From NCBI RefSeq assembly GCF_965363235.1, contig NC_134849.1:11930863-11994862 (forward strand): 64,000 bases of DNA, written 5' to 3'. Shown piece after piece: positions 32,088-44,000 of the stretch (position 1 is its first letter; every line of letters starts with the position of its first letter). This stretch comes from Mytilus galloprovincialis (lineage: Eukaryota; Mollusca; Bivalvia; Mytilida; Mytilidae). The position numbers were made by a program, and so were the translations under genes. The notes beneath the pieces were generated by a model, which searched no databases, had not been told where the DNA came from, and saw nothing but the letters and a program-made list of their open reading frames with translations.

Positions 32088-35000
32088 ATGGAACTCATAT
32101 CGCTTGTGAAAAGTAAGAAAGAATCCCAGGCCATAAATCTTATAGAAAATGGGGTAGACACATCATGTGTTGATCAGGTAATTAATATCAGTGTCTAAAA
32201 GAGTTAAAACTCTCTGTCAATTTATTGTAAGTGCAGTGTCGAATCACCGATTACTGGGCCTATGATACCACGTACCTTTTACTGAAAATGGATATTACAC
32301 CGTATAGAGTATAAGAGTCCGCAACGCTCTTCTGACTTTTACTTCAGGGAAGCTCAATGCCTAGGAAAGCAAATGATATACATAATTGAGAACTTGGGCG
32401 CTATGTTACATAATGTGTCTAACAAAATAGCAATTTTAACTTTTTTCTTAGTGAATTTAGTCTTTTCAACCTATCTTAACTAATCATCTATTAATAACCG
32501 GACGATTACCTTTATAAGTAGTATCAAACGAGTTTAAAATTAAAAAATTGTTTTTTCTAAATATGATGCATTCGAACATTTTTTTCAAGTTTTTCTGTCT
32601 TTAATTATACTTATAACCCATATATCAAAATGTTCATATGGTAAAGATATTTTAATGATTAAAATCATATCAACTAGATGTAATTACTTAAGCTTCAAAA
32701 CTTACAAAAGACACTATCACTGATGGAATAAGAATATCAGTTTAATAGAAAATAATTTTGAAAACTTTTTAAACATTCACGAGGAAGATTTTAGAAGGAC
32801 ATTTAAAAAGCATTTGACATAGTTTAATAAAAATGATGTTGTTCGAATGCTTTTGAGATTTAGTTATTATGTAACATTTTTATTTTTGTCTTTAGGATGA
32901 TAATACCGCTCTCCATTATGCCAGTGCAGCGGGACTTGTAAATGTGATAATATGTATACTAGAGGAAAGTGTGCTTACGTTAGATAGTAGTGGAAAGGTT
33001 GGTTCAATCACACATAATACTAGTAGATTCAAGGCGAACTCAGATATGTGGGTCCATTTTAAAGCATTTAAACATGTATATCCCGTTGCAATTCTTTGCA
33101 CCTGTCCTAATTCATGAATCTAATATTCAGTAATTGTCGTTTGTTGATGTGGATCATAAGTGTTTTTCGTTTCTAATTTTTCATATAGATTAGACCGTTG
33201 GTTTTCCAGTTTGACTGTGTTTACCCTAGTAATTGATTATGGCCTTTATAACTTGTTGTTTGGTGAGATAAGGTTCCGTTTTAAAGACCGTACCGAAACC
33301 TATAATGGTTAACTTTTATAAATTGTTAGTTGGATGAATAGTTGTTTCATTTGCACTCCTATCACATCTTCCTTTATCTATAAAATATCATTCAACAGTG
33401 ATAATTATTATACCTGACATATGAACAACAGTTTATTATTGGGTTGCGCTTAATTCAGTAACTCTTAAAGAAATTTCTAATAATAAAAATATAAAAAAAA
33501 AAAAAAAAATTTCTAATAGGTACTTGAGATATAACTTTTTTCATACAGGTACAACGACTCATTTGTCTGTGGCAGATTGCATGTAGATTGAACAGTCGTT
33601 TAGAATATGCCATTTAGAAGGCAACACTAGACATTTAAATTTACAGTCTATAATATTAAGGCTAATTTATGTTTTGCTGCAAAAAAAATCTTATGACATT
33701 TTAAGACCGAATTAACTAAAACAAACATTGGATTGATGCTAGCTGAAACGAATGTATAATACTTATCTTTATATGTAAATTCTCCACTTTGACATCCTGT
33801 TAGGTTCTGATATGTAATGACGTAAAAATAACCTTTCTTCGATTTCATAGTCTATTGGATATCAACTTTTCATGTCAGTAATATTTGTATACTGATTTAT
33901 GGTAGACACGCACCATGTTAATATAAAATGTCGTTTTACCGCTTTGTCTTCTCGTTATCATATATATATGTCAATTATCTCCTTGTGTTTAGAAATTTAT
34001 TATAATTAGTGAATGATATATTGACGCTATTTTCACCAGGATGGACACACAGCAGTTCATTTTGCAGTTATCAATAAGAATATAGAAGCTTTGGTTGCAC
34101 TAGTAACATATGGTGCAAATATCAATATGCTTGATGAGGTGCGTTGTTATTATTTCTATCAATATTTCTTAGCATTTATACATTAGTAATATGCAATTGA
34201 TCCGTTCTGTATTAGCTGTGCATGCTCACTTGAAATTATAGTGTGCCGTAAATATGTGTTATACGCTTTCGCATGCTCAGTCGACGTACTGCCCGCGAAA
34301 TTTAAAAAAACAACTCTTTCTTTCAAAACTTGCCCAGTTGTAGTTATACCGCGACTTTGTTGGCTTCTTTTAGTATAACATACTAGTAATTAGATTGGTA
34401 TAACGTTTGGTATCAACAGCTAGGATCAAAGATCTCTTTTAACGATGATCAAATTGTCCATAAATTATGACAGACACTGCAGCTATTGTACCGTTTCTGT
34501 GAAAGCCTAACCGGATTTAAAAAATGTGAATAATGTAAGTAACGTTTACCCGAATAAACATGAACATCTGCAAAGTCTGTTCCGTATGTGTTATCAACAA
34601 AATTGAAATAGGACAGGATAGACTCAAAATAACCGATTGATGATAGTTGTTTTTCATTACATCTAAAGATATTTTTTAAACAAGTAGATATTAACTTCGA
34701 TAAGTGTGTCAATTCAACAAATGCTTTCAGTTATGGTAACCGCAACTACCATGACTAAGTTCTCGTATTCACAAATATAACGTTTGACAGAATGTGTTTT
34801 TATTATAAATCTATTTTGGGCGAAAACGTAGTAAATTTTATCAAAATGTGTTTGCATAAAAACAGATTTTTGGTAGTGTAGCATGAATTCTTTCTTCTAC
34901 ATTGCCTGTTTATAATATATGAGGAACATCGACCAGACTTGATTTTAGTTCCACAATCACCATAAGATTCTCTTATTTACACATGTTTTAGTAGAGGTTA

Positions 35001-38000
35001 CTGCACAAATATGTTCAATGCAAACATGAAATTATTAATAAATTTCATAATACATGAAAAGCACTTAGAACAATGTATAACTGTTCTTGTTTTTTTTCTT
35101 CTTCTTTAGAATGGTAAAAGCGCTTTAGATTTTGCACTGATAAATAAAGAGTCAAATATCATCAGATTATTATGCTATTTTGGAACCGAGGTTTTGGTAC
35201 AAGATTGGACTTTTTTTACGGTTGATTTGAACTCATTTGACAAAAAGGAACGACCAACCATAAAGCTAGTCCTGGATCAAAATGACAGGTTAGCAGCAAT
35301 GGAATTCGGGTGAGTTTGTTACTTTTACAAAGATAGGCATGTATTTAATCGTTGGCTTTGAATTGTTTCTTTGCGTTACATTATGATCATCTCCTGTAAG
35401 AATATATTGGTTTTACAAGGCTTAATGGGACAATGGCTGTTTAGTTGTTTTCCTTTAAAATATAACTCACAAATGGATGAAATGCCTTACTATTTCAATT
35501 GGTAAACTTGGATAACATTTTGCTTAGAATAAGGATTGGAACAAAAACAGAAAAAAAAGATCGATAGAAAAGGCAGAACGTTTCAGATATTTCTTGAAAT
35601 TGTTCATTCGGCAGTTTAAGTATAATAACCTAAAAATATGCATGTTATATGTATGTTAATGAAATTATATGTTTTTGAATGATGACGGCATGATGCCATT
35701 CAATCCAGAAAAGTGATCCGTTTCCACCAAATTGACATACTCAAACATTCGTAAATCATTAAAAAATAAAATTGTACAACTCGGTTGGTGTTTGTATTGT
35801 TAACAGAAAACAGCTTGATTCAAGTTTCCATGATTAAAAAAAGAAACAGCATACTTGCAAAACATGTTTAACTCAATTGCACAGATTAATTTGTATATGT
35901 ATTCCGAAATTATAATACTTTATTTTACTTTAATATTTAAGGTCAATTATGTACAAGCTTAAGCACATCAAGGCTCAAGGCAATATTCAATATTATTCAA
36001 GGCTAGGCGTTACACTGAATACAGTTAACATTACTAGTGGGTTTTTCCTATATATTGCTAAAGAATCAACTGAGTACACAAATGTACAGTTCATGTTAGA
36101 TCCAAATGAGCATGTATTCAGCGATGTTTTTGAGGTAATAGCATGGGGTTCGAAACCTGATAAAATCGCCTTAGATATCAAGGTTGAAGGCAGACCAAGA
36201 TGTAATGAAGAGGTTATAATATTGCCGATAGAAGGTGATGTTGAAGTTGATATCATTAGTCAGATGGATGAGAACATCATCGACGAGAGAATTGAGGTAT
36301 GTATATTTGTTCACAATATTAACCATATCTGACTGTTAGGCATGTTTAGTAAAGTGGTCGCGTAAGGAACATTCGCATTAATTACACGGGTGGGTCACGT
36401 GCATTATCGATTGTATCATTATTTTATGTTTTAAGTCAATTATGTGGTATATGTTTTTACACAATTTTGACAGCTTGATCCAATTTATTGCCACGATAAC
36501 ACATTATGTTTTTTGGTTTTTCACACAGTGTTGTCAATAAAACGAAAATTTAAAATACTGTGATACAAATAAGAGGTTCGACTATCATGAAGTATATAAT
36601 CACAATGGATTATGTTTTGTTGTTGTTTTTTTTTTAGCTCCAAGTCAAAAACTTGTTAAAGTTTATTCGAGCAGTTCAGATTATAGATTTGGCGTTTGGT
36701 TTTCTCGTGTTTTGTGGATTTCTATCTTTATTTATTTACGTTGAAGTTTGGTATTTTGTTACAACATCTCATACTTACATTGTAACTATAACCTGTTTAA
36801 CGCATACATTTATATTGATTCAAAATCCATTATTTATTCCTTGAATCCTATATATAGAAATAAGAAGATGTGGTATGAGTCCCAATATCAAACGCTCCTT
36901 TCAATTCGCAATTTGTTAAAAGTTGAAAAAGATGATGGTCAGACTACGATCTTCAACACGGAGCTTTGTCTTACACAAAGCAGCGAGATGAAAAGTGCCC
37001 GAAAATGACTAGTGTAAAACAAGTCAAATAGAAAAACCAAAGTTGTTATCTATAAACAAAGTGAGAAATAAGCCAAAAACATCAACACACGACAACTACT
37101 GGACAATATCTTCAGGAATATATATATTGCAACTTTGCATAAACTGCATACGTATGCTCCAAACGTTTACATGGTTAATAAAGCTGTGAACGTGAATAAT
37201 TTAATAATTTTTATGTCTTAAAAAATGTGTGTGATTTTTAATATATTGCATTCAGAGACTTATGTTCAATTGATTGACTTAATTAAACTTCATCTTTTCA
37301 TGCAAGGTATTAGCACATTCAGTAAAATATAATAAAAGAGGGACGAAATATACCAAAGGGACAGTCAATAAGTTAGAGTTATCAATCAGTTAAATTATGA
37401 CCTCCTATAATGATATGTTTTATTAACATTAGTTTTTGCTCCTGTATTATTTATATTTATTGTACATGCTTTTTTAATTATTAAAGACTCTTTGTCTATC
37501 AACTTTTAATTTTAGTCTACACTAGTGTCGGTAGTAGTCAATTTGAAGACAGCTTGCAAGTTTACAATTATAGTACAAGAGAAGCCAGAAATATTTAGTG
37601 TTTCTCGTGGACCTGCAAGCATCCAACCAGTAATGGAACCAGATGCCAAAATAGAAATACCAGAAGGTGCATTTACCTCTGGTGATAAATTAAAAGTGAA
37701 TGTAGGTACATGTATGCAAACAGTAAAAACACAAAAAAATGAACTCCGAGGAAAATTCAAAACAGAAAGTCCCTTATCAAATTGCAAAATCAAAGGATAA
37801 AACGCATCAAGCGAATAGACAACAACTGTCATATTCCTGACTTGGTACAGGTATTTTCAAACGTAGAAAATGGTGGATTAAACCTGGTTTGATAGCGCTA
37901 AACGTCTCACTTGTATGACGGTCGCATCAACTCCATTATATTTAAAACGATTCTTGAACAAGACAGACATAATAGGTAAAAAATCTTTGTGATTGCAATT

Positions 38001-41000
38001 GATATGAAAAGAAGAAAAGCATATTTGGTTATGCTGTGCAGTTCTATAAAACAAAAACACAAAACAAAACTTGTAACCGAATATTCGCATCTATTTATCA
38101 TAACCAAAATTCGTTTAGTCAAGTTTGTATCATATGAACGTACTATCTGTAACATGTGTAAACTATTAGGAAGATTGAGGGATCAGGGGTCCCACTTCTG
38201 CCCTGTGCCCTTTGTCCTAAAAATTTGACAATTTTTAGTTAAAACGTGACAATCTAAGCCCTCCGTAGATATCTAAGAGGACATTATTCTTGGGACTTTT
38301 GTTGATACAACCTTTATATAAACAGAGTCTATGATTCTGTCGAATTTTATAGAAATTAAAGGCCAGGGGGTTTCACTGTCATTTAAGCGGTCTCCGGTAG
38401 GTTTTACAGTACATTTCGTTTTTGGGGGCTTGCCATGAATATCTATTATATCTATTAGAGTGATTGGTTCCTTTTTTTGTATTATATATTCTATATAGAT
38501 TTACATTTTTCGTTGTATATTTGATATCGTTGTATTGATAAATATTCATATTAAATAAAGGCAAATATGCAACTTACATAAGGATTTATATTCGAGGACA
38601 ACAAGAATTGACAACAGTTTGAAGGGGTCATAAAACGATTTCATCCCACTTTACTATAAAATCATGCTTTTAATGTTATCATTTTTTTTTTTTTTTAACT
38701 TAATTTGAATATCAAACCGACTGCTAGTAGCCGGTTTGATATTGAAAATAAACTCATCATAGATACCACGACTAAATTTTATATATACGCCAGACGCGCG
38801 TTTCGTCTACAAAAGACTCATCAGTGACGCTCGAATCCAAAACAGTTAAAAAAGCCAAATAAAGTACGAAGTATATATAAAATCGAACAACGAACCGGCT
38901 GCAAACTTCAAATACATTAAAGTGGTCAACACTTTTGTTTTAACAAGCAATATGATGTTGTGTACACGTTCTGATTATACGACCTTTGTAGGGGGGAGGG
39001 GAACAAATACGTTGTTTTTGCCGATATGCACACATTCCTTCGAAGAATTTTCGAAATTTTCGGGTTTTAATGTGCTCCAACTTAAAAGTTTAACTTTGAC
39101 TTTGAACTGTTATAAGCCAATCGCCAATAGCATGAACAATAGGCAATGCGGATCGAACTTACACGATTGATACATTTATACTGAGTCCTTCATGGTGTTT
39201 TTGATTTTAAGATTACCTTAAAGCAGTTTTTATAGTGATTATCTGATTACAGACCAAATATTTCATGATTACTTGATTATTTCATAATCCAGGAGTGTAT
39301 TTTTGGATTATTTAATTACCTTGTTGAACAACAATGAATGATTATGTGATTATATTGGCAAACACATTGTGATTGTGTGATCATTTGGACACCCCATGAG
39401 CGGCCTCATATATGTTTATCAGTTTATATAACCTCTTGTAAACGGATTTGTTCATGGTATCATTTGGAAAGTTTGTCCAAAGGAACTTTCCGTTTTGAAT
39501 TTTCCTCGGAGTACAGTATTTTGGGGGTTTTATCAAATACCCCGTTGTAAATTTAAAATTTTGAAAATGCAAACATATATGATTAATATTGTCAGACGCT
39601 GTTCTAAAAATACACTAGTAACTTGAATTCAACGATTAACTAGTTGAAAAAAGAATATGATTTCAGATTTCAGAAACAAAAGATTGGAACCTTGAAAGCA
39701 TCGATGATGATATAGCAGTCTTGTTCACAAATGCCATGGACCTTACAATGGTGAATAACAGTCAACCAAACAAACCTGTCAAGATGAAAATGCCAATTCA
39801 TTCTTCCATTCCTAGAGACGATGATGTCATCATTTTGTCTTCTGACAAAGACTTTCCAGATGAAAACGACTGGACAATTTGCGATATTAAAGAAAGGGAA
39901 CGACATTTCGTAATGTTTGACGCAAACCATTTTTCAATGTAAGATTTAATTGTTGTTGAATGTGTTTAGACTTATCAGGATTAAAAAAATCCCTATATTG
40001 TAAGGAAGTGCAAATGTAAAGATGATATGGCAAGGCAGTGTTATATTTGTCACACAGAAATGAGAACACGAAATATCCAAAAAAAAATGTAAGACAGTGT
40101 AACATTAAAACATTATCCATCATCTCGACAGAGACAAATAGAAGAAATAATGACAATTTAAACAAACAACAACATATAATACATTAGGATAATCGGTTCT
40201 GGTATACGAATACAAATATATGAGGCTTCAACAGTGTTCAAAACGTCTCCCATTATATATCTTCCTTGTTGTATTGCGTATTAATATAACACCCCCCAAA
40301 AATGAACATCTAAAAGTCAAATTAACAATATCAAGGTTTTTACAGCTATATTCCTAGAATAAGTTTAGAGACTTTTTTTGTTCAAAGACAACATGGTATG
40401 AATTAAATTACAAATGTATGTATTTAAAAGGGACACTAATCAGTGAATACTTATTTGTTACAGTTAACATTGACTTGTTTATGTTTTCGTCATGTAATTG
40501 TCGATTATTATGTCCTCATGTCTTGCTTCTCACGACATAAAACCTATATTACTTGCGAAATTGTCTTTAGAGCATATATCACACTTTATGTTACAATGAG
40601 CTCATAATCATAATAACGTTGGCATGCCTTCAGGTTTTGTGTTGTGTGTAGTTGATTGTATTTACTTTATTCGTGTTAGCTTAATTTTCTATATTAAGCT
40701 TGCTGCTATTATTTTTTATGTTATTGGTAATGGCATGTAACTATTGTATACTATTGTTCTAGGACATTCTGTGATTCACGATACATGACTACTAATTTGG
40801 TTACTATTACATTGTCTTGCTTTTCAGATATGTTGCTTCATCGAGGAGACACCCTGAAATAGCTAGACAGCTTGCGACTAAAGCGGTTAAAAGAGAAAGA
40901 CAAGTAGTATTTTTTGTGATGCTCAAGAATGATTTAAATGGAAAATTATCAATGGTTGTCGAATGTGCATTGAAAAGTCAAGGAAAAAAAAGAAGAAAAT

Positions 41001-44000
41001 ATTGGATGCGTAAACGATTTATTAAACAATCTGTTGAATATAAAGATTGCATTATCAGAGAACATCAGTCATTTAGGGTAAATATATGTCTAGTCGTAAT
41101 ACTTTAAATTCCAAAATATGGTATTTAAAAATATGATAAGTAGACAGACAAACCTTATTCTCGAACTGACATTAGCTAGTGTCTTTATAATACGTTAGTC
41201 TTACTTAGCTACGAAATTATGTAACCGGTTCTTACAAAATACCCTGTTTGTACTAATCTCAAGCCATTACTGTACGTATTTAACGAAAGAACATTACATT
41301 CAAAAGCATATAATTATTAGTTGCACTTAACATTTTTTAACGAGGCTAATATGTTTTATCATACGAATTCAAGTTTCATTATTTTTTTAAACCTGGAGCC
41401 TTCTACCAAATGTTTGCTTTGTTTGAAATTTAAACATCAATTATCTGTTCTACATTTCTTTTTTAATGTTAATGATATGTTCAAATATCATTGTAGAAAC
41501 TTAGTATTTCGTGTTTTTTTTTCAAATGAACATTTGTTTCTTTATATTTAACTTTAGATCAAATTAACTGGAAATATTGAAACAGACAGTCTTACAGATC
41601 AGGATTATGTAGTTTCATTTAATCCAAACAAGAAGAGAAACAGCGGAAATCATCACACATTTCATTTAACTAATGACTCAAAAACAACTACAATTCAAGG
41701 CGAGGTTATCATTGAGTTACAGGTTGTAGTTAGACAAAACGATAAGCGTCACACAGCCACTGTTCCGACAGTACATGTGAAGTCTGGCTTTTTTGGAAAC
41801 CTTTGTCACAATTCTATAGATCACTTTGAAGCCGGAACACGGGCTTCATATGGTAAAGAGTTTAAATCAGAACTAGTACTTCCAGTGGACAAACAAACTC
41901 CAGGTAACTGTATTTTAAACTAAACAAGACATACACATTCATTTACCTATTGTTTACCAGTGACAGAAGGAAAGTCAAACATCGGAAAATATTATCCGAA
42001 AACGAAATTTCTGATGGAAGTTAGCCACTGTTGAACTATCCTGATTCAGATATTTTGATTCCATCATTTTTCTATTTATCAAAATGGAATACATAGAACA
42101 TATCAGTATTTAGGTATTAATTATTTGTTTTACTACATCTTAATTAACAGAACAAGACTAATATCGTATTTAAGTCGTAACAATTTATTGAGGTACATTC
42201 TACACTGAAGCACTGATCATAACATTTCGTCAAAGGTAATAAATCTCCCTGGCAAAGAAGCTAATGCATTTTCATTGATGTGAATTATTCTAACTACCAT
42301 GCTCTTTGTGGAACGGACATAACATTTTTGAGGGCTTAAGCATACACACATTAATAAAATAACATCAATTTATTTAAAGAATATTCAAAACTAGAGATCG
42401 AGAATCCACAGGCATTTGGACATTGAATATAAAAGTAGCACATTGAAATGGCAAAGATGATTTGTTTAAAACAACATAAAAGAAGACGACGATACCAGAA
42501 TATATCATGTATAATTAAATTTTAAATACCTTGTTTACGCTGATATGTTACATTTTGATACACCATACAACTTATTGCCTCATTTCAGACCATACAGTCA
42601 ATGTAATGGTTGACCCAAGTGATCCTCAGTGTAAGTAATATTTATTATTCTAATGCAATTTGGATGTAAAAAAAAATGTCATTGGCTAAAAGTTGCCGTC
42701 AAATCCACAGTTGACCAGGCGAAACTGAAGAGGGACCCGCCATTTTGAATTAATTGAATCAACAAATGTTCGATTACTACTATATAACCGGAAATAAAAC
42801 AACACCTACCTCAAATTCGCCGTTAAAATGTCAAGGTAACATGATAACCTCCAGTTTGCAAGTTTTCATTTGTATGACGTCACGTTTAGCCATGACTTCT
42901 TTGTGCCAAAATCATTCATGAAGTTTTTGCGGATTTTTTCTATTTGTCAAATTTAGAAATTTTTTCCAAGTTTTATCGTATTTTTTCTTTTGTAATGCAT
43001 TAGAATCAGAATAACAGTACTGTAGTTGAGGAGTTCCCACCGTCAATTTTGATTTGACGGTTGCAAATCTCCGTTTTACTGTCTCCGCTACGCGTTGCCA
43101 GTAAAACTGCATTTACAACCGTCAAATCTACAATTGACGGTGGCAACTCTTCAACTATAGTACTGTTATTCCTTAAGTAGTTGTAACTGATAATTGTGAT
43201 AGCTTTAAACGGTATCAATTAAATGATTGTGTTTCATTTGCCTAATTAGTGTCCAAAATGCAAAAAGAAATGGAGATATTCTGTTTTGGTGTTCCCTAAT
43301 GTGACTTTTTCATTGCGGTATGTATTCATCCCTTATGTGAAAAGAGTTTTTTGTTCAATTCATTGATAGGTATTATTAAAGGTTATCAAACTATGCTTGC
43401 TTTAAGTTAACATGCTTTGCCTGTGGTTTCGAAATCTAATATGCTATGCTTAGGGTTTCGTGTATCGCATATGAAAGTTTTCAATAGATATACGAAGATG
43501 TGGAATGAGTGTGGTATGAGTAAGTATGTTAAATGTATACGATGTAATTACTTACAGGAACGATAAAGACGTTGCAAATGTGTTCCATGTTAAAATGAAT
43601 TGCAACGTTAAATTGTGACATATCTGCATAAGATGTATGTTTTAAACACAAAACGTTTACATGGACTACCCAAGTTTAAAATGGACATTTTATATGTTAG
43701 TGTATGAAGATTATGTTGTCCAATTTTTAAATGTTTCATAAAAAAAACCACAGATAATTAATTTAATTATATAAATACACAGAAAAAATGTCGTGTTGAC
43801 TTAAATCATGAAGTGTTCATAAAAAAAAAATATTTTCAAAGATTTTTTTCAAAAAATTAAGCTATTTACTTCCGTAGCTGTTCATTCTTTGAAACACAAA
43901 TCGTCAATATGTCTGTTAAAAGGAAAGACATGTACAACAAACCGTAATGTTCAGTAAATGTCTAAAATGTACGTTGACCCCATGTATCTCTTTATTTATT

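Noticed and set aside
41321..41551. 76-codon frame just before the ninth coding exon
   Set aside because: It is intronic, ends at the pyrimidine tract of the acceptor and has T-rich composition typical of such tracts.
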